The notes below the pieces were generated by a model. It was not told the origin of the DNA and did not search any database. It worked only from the letters and a program-made list of their open reading frames with translations. The position numbers and the translations under genes were made by a program. 64,000 bases of DNA from Guyanagaster necrorhizus. Its lineage: Eukaryota; Basidiomycota; Agaricomycetes; Agaricales; Physalacriaceae. Numbering within the stretch: the first letter of the stretch is position 1; each line of letters starts with the position of its first letter. The stretch is taken from contig NW_025064899.1 of the NCBI RefSeq assembly GCF_019112545.1, positions 147,185-211,184 of the forward strand. Direction: 5' to 3'. Below, piece by piece: positions 43,479 to 56,016 of the stretch.

Positions 43479-46405
43479 ATCCTGAAGAATGACCTACCAG
43501 CCCCCAGAAGCTGGGCCTAGCAGCATGCATCAGGAGGATGGTCAAGAAGAAGAGAGAGGACAGCACACCTCTCAACTCAGAAACTGAGACCCTAGCATCT
43601 CAAGAAGACAGAGAATCTTTGTACCTGATGCCACCCCTAACCACAAAGATGAGGATCTCCCAGAAGATTTCTTCCATCAGTCCCCCTCCCTCTCTTCCAC
43701 CTCCCATGCCTGTGGGATTTCTGACCATGCCAGAGACTCTCTCATTGCTTCTCAGATGGCTCGATGATCCCACTCCCCAACTCCTCACAGCCAGCCTCAC
43801 AGCCTCCAGCCCTCAACCAGAACCAGCTCCAGGATGGAGAGGATCCCCCAGAGTGATGAAGAATGATGATGACAGGTATGGAAAGAAACCATCCACCACT
43901 ACTTCCCCATCTGGGACTTCACCATCCCTTTCAACTATGATGAAGCTGTCAGACAGGAGAAGCATAGACAGCACAGTGAGCTGCAGCCAGCACATGGTGA
44001 ACCTGAGAGCTGATATGCAGAAGAGGAGTCACAAAGAAGGGCGGCCACCAAGTATGATGAGCAGAACTGAGACTGCCAGTGAGAGGTGGGAAGGGAGTGA
44101 CTGGCCAGAGCCAACGTCTCCAACTGGTATGGACTCCATCCAGAGATCACCAGTGTACTCACACCCATACAAGCAAACCCCTCCCTCTCATCCCCCATCT
44201 TCAGAGAATCCAGTATGTCATGAAGTGGGACTTCCAAGTACTGGGCTGACAGAACCTGGACCAGGGGAACTCACCATCCCCCAACCCCTCAGTACCCCCC
44301 CCCTTGACAAACCCCTAGTGTGGATTCTGCTTTTGGAAGCAATGAGTCCATTCTCAGCCATTACAGACTTTGAACCCCTGGAAACACCCACATCCCCACC
44401 TGTGCGCTCCAAGGATTTCTCAGAAGTAGGGTCATCAGACAACTTATCAACAACAACTACTGACAAAACATCTGCCTCTATCATGAGTGAGTGGAAGCAG
44501 CATGAGCAACTGGCAGCAACCAGTACAATCCTGAGATCAGCAGTCAGCCCCCTGCCATCTACAACAATACACCAGGTCCTGCAACTGCTGGGCTGAGCAC
44601 CGAGTCAGGGCAGCACAATGACAATACAGCTGAGAGAGATAGAGAGTTTTTATGATCTGCCTGCTGATTCCCTCCTTAAGGAGGAAGGGGACAATGAGGA
44701 AACAGAGGAGGAGGGAACTGAAAGCAGTGAACAGCTGCAACCAGAGGGAGTCCTCGGCTATGGACTACTCGAGTCAACAGATGAAAAAGAACTGGAACTG
44801 GAGATAAAGAAGGTGAGAACACAGGAATACCAGGAGTATTACCTGTGCAGGGTAAACTTTCTATGGCACAATGCTACTTGGGTAGCATTGCAGTTAGGAT
44901 AATTATATCTGAAATCCACAACTGATGAAAGGACAGAAATCCTAAGGCATGCAGTGACTGACTATGCTGCAACCCAGTACAATAGCTGACATCCCAAAGA
45001 CCAGGTCCAGAGACCACCGGCATACCAAATGCCAATACAGCCCATGCTGCCATTCTCAGCCATAGCCCCAAAGCAAGCCATATATATAGCCCCATCAGTC
45101 CAAAGCACTTTTTCATACTCCACCCCCTCATTTCAATCAACAGCAACCCAGCTATCCTGAACACAGCCATTGCTGAGAGAAAGGCCTGTTGGCTACTGAA
45201 ACCTCTGGACCAGCAAAGGAAGTAGACTTCTTGGAGCACAGCCTCCATCTGATGAAGCCATGGGAAGCAATACTGGGAAGGAACTGATCCAAGATGATCC
45301 AGAGGCAGTACAGTTGGGATCCATGATTCAAGATGGGGTAATCGTCCAAAGGGACAAGCTATCTTGCAGGAGTCCTGTCGCCAATGACAACTCCCTCCAC
45401 TCATTCCTGCAGCCACCATGTGAATGGAACCAACCCCTGTTCTCTGAGTGGCCCAATCTGATGGGCATGTTACTCCATGACACAGCCATCCTCCAATGCC
45501 GACCTGACCTCCTACAAAAACCCTGCCCCTTTAAAGGAGCCTCTGATGACATTGACTGCTTTCTTGTTGACTGCAAACAATACTTCGAAGTGTATATTGC
45601 ATATTTGGGGACCAACATGAACAAAGTAGCCTTCACGGCCTCTTATCTAGAAGAGAAAGCAAAAACATGGTGGATTCTCATCTCCCCTAACTTTTGATCA
45701 ACCATCCAACAGCATTACTGGTATCCCTCATGGCTGGTATTTAAACAAATGCTGAACAACAAATTTATTGATCCAGCGGTACAAGAAGTACACAAGCAGA
45801 AGATCAAGGAATACAAAATGGGAGACAAGGCAGCCACAGACTACTTTGACAAGTTAGAATGGCTTGCCAAACTAGCAGGGATCTGGGAGGACATGGCTAA
45901 TGATGGCCAAATGGTTGAGGCCCTCAAACAAGGTGTCTCCTCCTCCTACATCATGATGATTTCTGCAATTGGTGTAAAAATGTTGATGCCAGTAGGGTAT
46001 GACAAGTGGAAAGAAAGAATCATTGAGATGTACAAGGAGCAGCAAAGGCAGAAAGCAGAATCATTGACCTTACAGGATTATGTCAAGAAGTCGACCCCAC
46101 CAATCCTGAATGAAGGCTCAGGGACAACTGCCAGAAAACCACAGGGAACCTCTACAGCCCCGAATTCCTACAAGACTGGGACAGGAACCACATATACTGG
46201 AGCAGGGAAGCCCATGGACATCGACCACATGAAGAAGGAAGGAAAATGTTTCAATTGCAGTCAGCAGAGCCACATGGCCAAGGACTGTCTGAAGAAGAAA
46301 TGAACCAGAGAAGATATCTGGGCACAAATAGCCAAGCTACAAAAGGAGGATGAGGAACTTGGCAAGAATACGAAGGTAGAGGAGGTAAAAGAGAGGGCTG
46401 ACCAG
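43466..46405 (+). pseudogene. Element E gag
   Basis: Pro/Ser-rich region (43538-44596), acidic region (44618-44902), capsid domain (45500-46050, e.g. IDCFLVDCKQYFEVYIAYLGT) and knuckle CFNCSQQSHMAKDC (about 46248-46290). Interrupted by stops. Colinear with element C gag. Confidence 0.88.
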
Positions 46406-49400
46406 TGAGCAATTCCACTGAGCTGGCCAAGGACTTTTATGGTGTGCAATCAGTAGCCACTAGTCAAACTGATAAAGTCTCTGTAGTTACTCCTATGTCT
46501 AAGTATTCAAATATACCCCAGACTCTTAAAACACACACCAAAGAATCACCGAAAGAAACTCAAATGCCTTCAGGCTGAAGAAGGGTAGAGGACCCCAATG
46601 CTTGGCTCAAACCATTTGACACTGAATGGACATGGAGGGCAATCAAAGATGCCAAGAATGAGGCCATGGCAAAAGCTGTACTCAGGAACTGGGTCCATAA
46701 GACTTGAGCAGAAGAAGTGGTCAATGAAGTGATAGAAGGAATGAAAAAGGCTGAACGATTCTGAGCTCTGGAGTGGCTTGACGAGCCATGAGGACCATGA
46801 AAGTTCATCCAATGAACTAAGACCACAGGGTGGGACCTCATCACTAAAGCCCAGATTGAGACCCTTTCATCTCAAACAACTTATGCAGTAACCACCCTCA
46901 TTGACAGCAGATGTACTGGAAGCTCCATTAACCATGCCTTCATCGACAAGCACAAACTTCCAACCCAAGCCACAGCCACCCCAATACCCATTTACAATGC
47001 TGATGGAACAAAAAACAAAGCCAGCTCGATAACCAAGTTCATAGAGCTACAGTTAACAATCAGAGATCATTCAGAGCAGATTGATCTAGTGGTCACTGAT
47101 CTCAGAACAAAAGAAATCTTCCTAGGTCATGACTGGCTGATACATCATAATCCACTAATCAATTGGAAAAATAGACAAATCACATTCATGAGATGTCGAT
47201 GCAGGAAAATCCCCTTCAAATTGCTGGATGAAGATCTGAGGGACAAGTGGGATGAGGAAATAGAGGATGGGGAGACCATATTGGCCATCAATCTCCAGCA
47301 TGAAATAAATATCCATGTGATTCACCATGCCAATAACCTGGTGACTAAAGCCAATGAGCAGAAAGAGGAGAGAGCCTTCAAAGAAATGGTACCTGAGTGG
47401 GCACAGGACTTCAAAGATCTGTTCGAAAAGGAAAACTTTGATGAACTACCAGAGTCAAAACCATGGGACCATGCAATTGAGCTAATTCCAAACACCAACA
47501 CCAACCTCAACTGCAAAATGTATCCACTTGGGAATAATGAACAACAAGAGCTCAACAAGTTCTTAGATGAAAACCTGTCCTCTGGATGAATCAGACCCTC
47601 CAAATCTCCAATAGCATTGCCATTCTTCTTTGTTAAAAAGAAAGATGGGAAACTTTGACCAGTCTAGGACTATTGAAAACTTAACAAGATGACCATCAAG
47701 AACCAGTACCCCCTTCCCCTAATCTCAGAACTGATGGATAAACTCCAGGGAGCCAGATTCTACACCAAACTAGATATCCACTGGGAGTACAACAACATCC
47801 ACATCAAAGAAGGAGACAAATAGAAGGCAGCATTCAGAACCAATTGAGGGCTGTTTGAACCAACCATCATGTTTTTCAGGCTCACCAACTCCCCCACTAC
47901 CTTCCAATAGATGATGAATGATGTATTCAAAGACCTCATTGTCACTGGGAAGATCACCATCTACCTGGACGATATCTTAATCATGTCCAAGATGAAGAAG
48001 GAGCACAGGGACCTAGTATGACAGGTACTAAGCCTCATGAGGAGGCACAAGTTATTCCTCAAAGCCAAGAAATGCAAATTTGAAGTACTTGAAACAGAGT
48101 ACCTGGAAGTTATCATATCAGAGGGAAGCATTTGCATAGACTCCATAAAGGTCACTGGTGTCACTGAGTGGCCAGAACCAACCAAAAAGAAGGAACTCCA
48201 ATCCTTCCTCAGCTTCACTAACTTCTACCAATGTTTATCTGAGACTATAGTAAAATAGTCTGCCCTATGACCCAACTAACCAGTAATGCCTCCTGGAATT
48301 GGGGTTCCTCCCAGCAAGCCACCTTCAATGACCTAAAACATCAGTTAGCCAAGAAAGTCATCCTCACCATTCCCATGCAGGAAGGGAAATTCTGAGTAGA
48401 AGCCAATTTGAGCGAGGGAGCCATCAGGGCTGTACTATCCCAGGAACAGGACAACAAGTGGAGACCAGTTGCATTTTTATCAAAGGCCCTCACCATCACC
48501 AAGTGAAACTATGAGATATATGACAAGGAACTGCTCACAATAATGCTTGCTCTAGAGGAATGGTGACATTACCTGATTGGAGCAGTCAAGACCTTCAAAA
48601 TCTGGACTGACCATCAGAACCTTCAGTACTTCCAACAACCCCAAAAGCTGAATCGCCGACAGGTGAGATGGGTTACCGAATTAAGTCAGTACCAATACAT
48701 GCTTCATCACAAGGCAGGGACTGCCAATAAAAAGGCCAACCTGCTTAGTCGAAGGGCAGACCATGATCAAGATGGGGCTGACAATGAAGGAGTAATGATA
48801 CTATGCCCCAAACACTTCCAGGCCATGATAATGCCAATGGAAGAGAAAATACATGAACATATAAAAAGCACTACCCATGATAGTCATAAATGAGACCAGT
48901 GGATAGCACCATCATTGAACCATGAGATGAGGCTGATAAAGGAGGGAGGGTTAATCTGCTAAAATGGACAGATCTACATCCCCAGGGACCAAGGGCTCTG
49001 TGGTGAGATCATTGCAACATGCCATGATCATGCCACTGCAGGTCATCCAGGCATCACCAAAACAAAAGAATTAATCCTACAAGAATACTGGTGGCCCAAG
49101 ATGGAAAATGACATTACCACATATGTCAAAGCATGCAAAACTTGTCAATAGGGAAAATCTTCCACACAACCCTGAACAGCCCCTCTACATCCCAATGAAA
49201 TCCCATCCACACCATGGACACACATCTCAGTGAACATGATCACTGGACTGCCTGACTGTAATGGCTATGATGCCATTATCATTATAGTCGATCACTTCTC
49301 AAAGACAATCATTCCAATCACCTGCTCAACCGAACTCACTTCAGAAGGATGAGCAAAAATCCTATGAGATGAGGTCTACATGAAATATGGCATGCCACAA

Positions 49401-50291
49401 GTCATCATCTCAGACAGAGGGCCGCAATTTGTTTCCAAATTCCTGGACAACTTATATCGACTCCTCCACATCAAGTGAAACACATCCACTGCATATCACC
49501 CACAAACCAATGGGCAAACAGAACATGTTAACCAAGAGATCGAAAAATATCTCTGACTCTTCATTAACTACAGGCAAGATGATTGGACCGAATGGCTGGC
49601 CCTCACCACCTTTCAACACAATAACTGAGTACACTTGGCCACAGGAAGAACCCCCTTCTTCATTAATCATGGGTGACACCCAAATGTTACCCAGACCAAA
49701 CACCACCAAACAACAACCCCTGCCTCTGCCAACTTCACCAACACAATGACCAAGATACATGCTGAAACTCAATCAGCACTAGAAAAAGTGGCCATGTCCA
49801 TGAAAGTGCAATATGACAAACACCATCATTCTACACATGACTATTCAATCAATGACAAAGTGTGGCTTGATACCACCAATCTTCACCTGCCATGCCCAAA
49901 ATGAAAACTCACTAACAAATGCACAGGACCCTTCACCGTCCTTAGAAAAGTCAGTGCAGGATTATACAAACTTCGCCTTCCAGTCACTTGGAAAATCCAC
50001 AATGTCTTTAATAAGACACTATTGACACCTTACATTGCACCAGTGTTTCCTAACCAGAAATGACCTCTACCCCTGCCACCTGACCTGATCAATGATGAAG
50101 AACATTATGAAATTGATCAGGTAATAAATCACAAATTACACAAAATCAGGGCAAAAGGGGGTGGCATGATAATGACAGTGGACTACCTTGTTAGCTGGAA
50201 GGGATATGGTCTGGAATCAAACCAGTGGGTCAATGAAAAACATATGGATGCAGACAAAGCCATACATGACTATGAACTATCCCTAAATTAA
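46405..50291 (+). pseudogene. Element E pol with chromodomain
   Basis: Protease motif IDSRCTGSS (Gly of DSG lost, about 46900), RT with YLDDILIMS (about 47960), RNase H (about 48390), integrase zinc site (about 49010-49150), DDE core (about 49200-49560) and a chromodomain with YLVSWKGYGLESNQW (about 50190) ending just before 50291. Many TGA/TAG stops at former Arg, Gln and Trp codons. Confidence 0.88.
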
Positions 50292-50306
50292 GCCATCAGG
50301 ATGATA

Positions 50307-50324
50307 GTCTTAAGAAGGGGGTAA
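50307..50324 (+). other. Polypurine tract of element E
   Basis: CTTAAGAAGGGGGTAA directly before the 3' LTR, equivalent to the tract in element C. Confidence 0.8.
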
Positions 50325-50780
50325 TGTTATGATTTTCTCATTCAATACCTCAAAAACCCCTATTCAGGCTTAGTCAGGGCATCAAAACCAAGCACTTAAA
50401 GCTGTGAGAAGAGCTTAGTCATCATAAACAAGCCAACTTTGTCATAGTTATTTAATGCAACCAATGCCCAACAACAAGCACACAATCAACCTTTTATATA
50501 CAGTAGCGATGCTCAAGGACAATGAGCACTTGAGACAGAGAGACACACAATTAGTACAAGTATTAATAGCAAACCATGTACAGTATTTAAGGAGGACAGC
50601 TCTCACTGGAAAACCCCAGCTTCAAGCTAAAGTTTATAACTACTATTCTACCTTGAGTCCACCAGTGACCTTGTGACACACTGATATGAATACATGTCAG
50701 TGAACTCAGCTGATCCCTCAAAGTGCAAAGGGACACCTGTTTATCATGTGTATTAGTTCATGTGATGCTTGGGCCTAACA
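50325..50780 (+). repeat. 3' LTR of element E
   Basis: 456 bp, TGTTATGATTTTCTC... to ...GGGCCTAACA. Very similar to the 5' LTR. Confidence 0.93.
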
Positions 50781-50785
50781 CAAAC

Positions 50786-52417
50786 AGTAAACAATCATGT
50801 GTATCTATGGCCTCTGACAACTTACCCAACTCATACATCTCATAAAACTACCAAAATCCACTACATGTTGATGAAGAACATTGGAAAACAGCAATGGACA
50901 TAGAATATCAGATGCATATGATGAAACATATGTGGAATCTCATTGACAAGCCAGAGAGAGTTAATGTGATAGATTGCAAGTGAGTTTTTGGCATGAAGTG
51001 AGACAGTGATAGTAACTGACTCAGAGACAAGACAAGACTCATTAGAAAGAGGTATACTCAGCAATATGGCTTTGACTACAATGACACCTGGACCACAGTA
51101 ACTCATCTTGAATCTGTCCAAATGTCTGCTGCTGTTGCTGCAAAGCTTGACCTCATTCTCTGGCAAGTGGATTTTGTCTCAGCTTATCTTAACAGTGAAA
51201 CCAAGAAGGACATCCACATGCAGCAGCCTCCTGGATATGTTGTCAAGAGACAAGAGGAGAACATGTGCAAAATCATCTATACCATCTATAGAACTATGCA
51301 GGGAGGTCATTACTGGTTCAAAACACTTGGAAAAACATACAAGGACCTTGATTACCATGCCTCAAAGGCAGACCCTTATGTCAGGATCATTGACCAGCCT
51401 GGTGATGAGTACACTATCATGGATATCTACACTGACAATATATGGAGAGCATCATTGAGTGCACAAGAGGCTAGTCAACACAAGAAGGAACTGAAAGAGA
51501 AGTGGGAGCTTATGGATGTGGAGGAGAATCATTAGTTTTTAGGGATGAAGATTGACTAAGACCTCAAGGCTGACCCTATCACCTTCTTGCAGCACCTGTA
51601 CTGGAAGAATGTCTTTTTGGATTTCAACCTTGGATACTTGCCACCATGATCCATGCCATTACCTATCAGCATAGCACTTAATACCTTGCAGTCACCAACA
51701 ATGTAGGCAGAGAAAGATGAGATAGAGCATTACTCATATTGACAACTATTGGATTGCATCATATGGAGACAACTGACAATCAGCTAGACTTATGTTTCCC
51801 TGTGAACTTACTCATCTGCTTCTAGTCTAACCCTGGGTTAGAACATTGGAAGGCATTGCTACATGTCCTTGGATGTGTCAAGGAAACCATGGATCTCAGT
51901 ATTGTTTTCTCACATAACCAACCCTTAACTCCTGTTGGATTTGTAGATGCAGACTATGGTGGTTGTCATGACACTGCTTGTTCAACCTTGAGTTACATGT
52001 TCACCATAGTGGGCAGACCAATTTGTTGGAGTTCCAAGCATCAAGCCACTGTTGCCCTGTCCACTGTTGAGGCTGAATATGTTTCACTCACTCATGTGGC
52101 ACAACAGATGATGTTGATCCTGTCATGGATGGATGAAGTCAAGCTTTTCCAGCCCTGACCCAGTGTTTTGTATGGTGACAACCAAGGAGCTGTTGTGCTG
52201 ACAACCAATATATGATCCCATCAAAAAGTCAAACACATCTGCATCCATGGGCATTTTATTTGGGAACTGGTCAAGGATGGGGAGCTTCAGGTCAATTTTA
52301 TTCATGGAAATGTCAATCCTGCAGACATGTTCACCAAACCCCTACCTCATGATACCCATCAAGGCTACCTCAATATGCTGAGCATCATCCCAGTGGATTG
52401 ATATGGATATGGGGAAG
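50786..52417 (+). pseudogene. Copia pol, distal part: RT and RNase H
   Basis: RT pieces: IDCKWVFGMK, then LDLILWQVDFVSAYLNSE and QPPGYVV. The catalytic box reads IYTDNIW where the copia family has YVDD, so it is inactive. RNase H: FVDADYGGCHDTACS, STVEAEYVSLT and NPADMFTKPL. Stops at several places. The 3' LTR begins at 52418. Confidence 0.88.
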
Positions 52418-52606
52418 TGTTGGAGGATATCCATATGTTATACCCTTATCTTACCTTTCAATCATCCCCTTTTTACTTATCATATATACATTACTCCTGT
52501 CCTTACCCAATCACCTATATAGACTGGCTGTAGATATCCAGATACCTCAGTTGTTTCACCTATGCTGTGCCTGACTGAGATCCTCACTCATATTCTTCTG
52601 TCAATA
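52418..52606 (+). repeat. 3' LTR of element D
   Basis: 189 bp, TGTTGGAGGATATC... to ...CTTCTGTCAATA, followed by TSD CTTTC. Shorter than the 5' LTR by an internal deletion of about 50 bp. Confidence 0.88.
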
Positions 52607-53232
52607 CTTTCCTCTTCCAAGTTAATGTTGAACCAATAGCAATACAAACTTTTGTTTTCAAGCCAGCTTGCTTGGCAGCCTCTTGTCCAACGTGGCTGTG
52701 GTCGGGCCGGAAACACTGAATCACCAGAACCGTTTTCCCGTTCCTGGCCTTGGCACCCACGATGCCAGATGTCTCTCCCAGCACCTGCCCTGACATCACG
52801 GCGAAAAAGAAAAAAAGATGGTGATAGAACGATCTCTTGGCCTTCACTGAGCAACACAGATCCTCTTTTCATATCTCTTTCCCATCTACCACCACCACCA
52901 CCATGCGTTGGGCGTTCGTAGCAGCTACATTCTGGCGGGGAGTTTCGTGTGCCAGCCTCTCGACCGCAGAGGCCTCCGACGTCAAAGCACGCCTCGCAGA
53001 AGCCGCGCAGGAAAGGTGCATTGCTCCTATGACCAACGTGCACGGACAGAACTGATTGATTGATAACCATCAACCCGCCAGCTGGCAACTCGGGACACGC
53101 GAACAAACCCTCCTCGAGACAGATGCGACCGTCTACTCTGTCTTTTCGGACCAGTCCCTCCCTCCATCGTCGACGGTGCCTGATAATATGACAGACGCCC
53201 TCGCGCCTGTGCTCTCCATGGCCAAGGAGAGG
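52607..53232 (+). repeat. Inverted segmental duplication, left copy, part 2
   Basis: Continues the match to the reverse complement of about 60075-59402. It includes the GH76 upstream region, exon 1, intron 1 and part of exon 2. The match ends near 53232, after CTCTCCATGGCCAAGGA. Confidence 0.92.
52903..53232 (+). pseudogene. Truncated GH76 copy (exon 1 and part of exon 2)
   Basis: ATG at 52903 (MRWAFVAATFWRGVSCASLS), intron 1 with donor GTGCATTG and acceptor CCGCCAG, then WQLGTREQTLLETDATVYS to ALAPVLSMAKE. Compared with the intact gene it lacks a few residues of the signal peptide and everything after about residue 85. The downstream sequence is unrelated. It could still express a short secreted peptide but not an enzyme. 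Confidence 0.88.
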
Positions 53233-53345
53233 ATTGACAAATGTTGTAGTGTCATTGGACAGCAGGTAACATGCCGCTTGCTTTAATCTGGACTGGTCAT
53301 CCTCATAGTCGATTTTCCGTCCCCTTCAAGCTCTGAATCTTTACT

Positions 53346-53807
53346 ATGCAGAGCATATCGGCAGCTACCATACTAGCGTACAAAGGCTCTGTCATTATAT
53401 TCCGCTATCCTCTGGGAGCATCGACGGTAGACCCACAATTTGCGGAAGATATGGAACACTCCAAGCCAGATCGCAATGCTAAGACGAATGGAAACCGCGA
53501 AGAAGCTGAAGAGCTGTGTGAGGTTGGATGTATTGTGGATGAAGAGGAAGACAAGCACAAAAATGTGACCAAAGCTTTGGAGCAGTGCATCATTGCCTTC
53601 CTCATTATACATGATGATGATGGCTTTTACTTATGTTCATTGTTAGGAAAGATGAAAGAGCGGATGCTCAACCCGCCCTTAATAATATCGGAAATGATAT
53701 TTCAGGGCGCTTTCAGATCACGTCTTTCATCCGATCCACGATTATTTTCGAGGATCCGATTAGTTCTGGTTCCAGCTCTTTCCGATCCTTTCTCATTGAT
53801 CGTATAG
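53346..53807 (+). CDS. Hypothetical protein, partly duplicated near 3.7 kb
   Basis: 153-codon open frame with no domain I recognise. It has an acidic, Lys-rich middle (EEAEELCEVG, VDEEEDKHKN) followed by a hydrophobic stretch (CIIAFLIIHDDDGFYLCSLLGK). The part from about 53586 to 53745 is repeated at 3690-3840. It directly follows the truncated GH76 copy, so it may itself be a gene fragment. Normal CpG. No TATA or intron evidence supports expression. Confidence 0.3.
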   Translation: MQSISAATILAYKGSVIIFRYPLGASTVDPQFAEDMEHSKPDRNAKTNGNREEAEELCEVGCIVDEEEDKHKNVTKALEQCIIAFLIIHDDDGFYLCSLLGKMKERMLNPPLIISEMIFQGAFRSRLSSDPRLFSRIRLVLVPALSDPFSLIV

Positions 53808-54025
53808 CGACATTGTCAAGCAGTATCCATCCATAACTACCAATCCTGTGTAGTATGTCCGACGCGGTTGGTTGCGGAGCAAGAGATGTTGCTTACATCA
53901 TCCAACATGTGTCCTTCTTTCCCCATTTTCCCCATTGTCCTTCTTTCATTCCCTTTGTTCCCTTTCATCTCGTTGTTTCTTCTATTTTCATAATGTCCTA
54001 GCCACTCAGTTCCAATGTCGAGCTG

Positions 54026-54032
54026 TATAAAA
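54026..54032 (+). promoter_or_regulatory. TATA box of the MYND-finger gene
   Basis: TATAAAA, 209 bp upstream of the chosen ATG and followed by a pyrimidine-rich stretch, as is common at fungal core promoters. A small GT-AG intron in the 5' leader (about 54173-54232) is possible. Confidence 0.5.
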
Positions 54033-54234
54033 GCTCAATTACTCAGTCCAAGTATCATCACTCTACTGCTTCTTGTCTCTACCTTTCTCGGTTCTATCTC
54101 CTAATTCAAAGCCTCGACTCTGAATCTCTATTACTGCTATATCATCGCTTGTACGTCGTCATGCAAAGAAAGGTATGGGGTCGCTATCTTTTCCTTCTAT
54201 CGTGTTCGGCTTATTCCGTGGATAGAAACAAGCA

Positions 54235-56016
54235 ATGAATGGCTCCGTCTCCGTTTTAGAAAAGATACCCGGCTCTCAGATCTTCCCGGGATACATCGAG
54301 GTCTTCGAACGACACCTTTCTCCTAACAAGGTCCCTTTGAATATTAGGAACTCGTTAACCAAACCTTCCACGATCATGGCTATGGCGTGTTTCCGTGCCA
54401 TCTGCAGGGGTCTCGAATTTCGTCTAGAACCGGCCCGCAAATATCAATACAATCTCGGCGACATACTCAAATTATGGTCTGGGATACGGGCCTGGTGTCT
54501 TCACTTCATTTCTATATGCACCTCTAAGAGTCTTTTGGTCTCCAACTCGATGGCTGACTTTGATGTAACGGCTATGATGACTGCAACAGCCATTTGTCTC
54601 CGATGTCTCCCGGAAATCCAGACGTCGTACCACACGATCATCTGTACAGATAAATCTCTGCATCCGCCTGTTGTCGAATTATGGCGCGAATCATGCCGCT
54701 CCTCCTGCCATGTCGCTGTCCGCAATCTAAGTGACTTGTTGGTTACTGTTTTCGTTTCCCAGGATATGCAATCGGTCGTTATGTCCCAGTTGGAAGTGAA
54801 CCCAGAGGAGACGGCGAGACTCTGCTTCAATGCAGTTTTGGAAGACGACGCCGGAGGTGCTGGGTATTCCGATCGGAAAAAACCCGACAGTGTTTGTCTG
54901 ATCCTCATGCTCAGAGTATGTCAATCGCCGACTCTAGCGAACGCGATGATACATGAGCAGAGCGTAAGGTTTACGTGCACTGTTATGGGACGACTCGCTG
55001 CCAAAATCATGAAAACCTGTGACCTACCTCCGACCCATAATATTTGGAGCTATTTTATGGTCACAGTATCTTTCGTAAACACCTGTCTCTCACACTCGAA
55101 TTTCCCTATAGTCTTGGCGTTGGTCGATACCCACGTCTTGGAGATACTTCTGCGTATCTGGCCTTTTATCCCGATTAAATATCTTTATCGTGTGGAGCCT
55201 GTCATCCTCGCCTTCATCGACACCATGAGACACTATACCGTTTACAGATCAATCACCCGCTGCGTCGTTCGCTCTCTCGCTTCTTTGGACAAGAAAGGTG
55301 TCATTGTCGACCCTGAACAGTATACAGTGGATATAGCTCAGTATTGCAAGCATCTAGTATTGCTTGCTCAATATCGTTCCTCCCTTAAGGAGGAATGTGA
55401 TAAACTACCTGATGTCTGCTTTACGGCGAGTGTTATATTCCTTTGGGTATTAACAACTTGTTCTCATTGCATTATATCTAGTGCCGACGCACGTATATAG
55501 GGAGCATGCCATGCTGTTCCCAGTGTCAAAGCACGCAGTACTGCTCCAGGTCATGTCAACGGACACATTGGAAACAAGGGCACAAGGAACAATGTAAGAA
55601 ATGTGAGTACGCCCCTTCCAGGTCTAGCACGATTCTAATTGTTGGTACTTATATCAGCCTGCGTCGGCATCCGGGACAGAAAATTCCTCGCATACCTTGG
55701 CCAGATCACAGTCATGAAACACGAAAGCCACCTTTCACCTCTGATTTCCATGTACATGAACGACTTCTCCATTAGAGATCGGGCTTCGCTGGTAATCGAA
55801 GTTGTCTTGAGCGGGAAAACAGGAGCGCCTCGGCCTGACATTTCGATCAAGAGCGTCGCTGACAATGAGAAGGAAGTGGGGGAGAAAAAACCGTGGTTTT
55901 CACACGATTGTGAACGAGGGGGTGGCATTTGTGGGGTGGTACGCGTTTTGGCGCCTGGTGGCATCGATCAGTCTCATGAATGTCCGGTTAGATGGAGTAC
56001 TATAGGGCGAGGGTAA
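54235..56016 (+). CDS. MYND-type zinc-finger protein
   Basis: Exons 54235-55413, 55482-55602 and 55658-56016 give 552 residues. About 390 mostly alpha-helical residues, rich in Cys/Leu/Ile and without a recognised domain, precede a MYND finger: C-x5-C, then CSQC, YCSRSC, H-x3-C (CSQCQSTQYCSRSCQRTHWK). A short C-terminal domain follows (RDRKFLAYLGQITVMKHES). Intron 2 has a GTGAGT donor and ATCAG acceptor and joins in frame. For intron 1 the acceptor (TCTAG, 55481) is clear but two in-phase donors exist; the chosen one (68 bp) keeps the first cysteine pair of the finger, the other (35 bp) is shorter than usual fungal introns. MYND fingers bind proline-rich partners, and such helical-plus-MYND proteins are common in mushrooms with unknown function. 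Start: first ATG of the long frame after a possible leader intron. Confidence 0.8.

Larger units (their letters stand above)
42745..50780 (+). mobile_element. Element E: decayed chromovirus inserted in copia element D, TSD CAAAC
   Basis: LTRs 42745-43201 and 50325-50780, perfect TSD CAAAC at 42740-42744 and 50781-50785. Same family as B and C: PBS, ORF0, gag with CCHC knuckle, protease, RT, RNase H, integrase, chromodomain, polypurine tract. Dozens of stops, mainly TGA. CpG nearly gone. Confidence 0.95.
38423..52606 (+). mobile_element. Element D: decayed Ty1/copia retrotransposon, TSD CTTTC
   Basis: Short LTRs at 38423-38662 (240 bp) and 52418-52606 (189 bp), with perfect TSD CTTTC at 38418-38422 and 52607-52611. 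The empty site is preserved at about 60085-60070 in the inverted duplicate. Order on the plus strand is protease, GAG-pre-integrase, integrase, RT, RNase H, the copia order. CpG is essentially absent and stops are frequent. Element E (42745-50780) is inserted between integrase and RT, and the gag region is replaced by family R repeats and a 631-bp inverted repeat. Confidence 0.93.

Noticed and set aside
52588..53106. 172-codon minus-strand frame opposite the truncated GH76 copy, and its counterpart at 59095-60111
   Set aside because: Both are antisense to the duplicated GH76 region; openness follows from shared sequence and no domain is present.
54161..54172. Upstream ATG (ATG CAA AGA AAG) as the start of the MYND gene
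   Set aside because: Splicing it to the acceptor at 54232 gives CAA TGA, an immediate stop; more likely a leader exon or short upstream frame.
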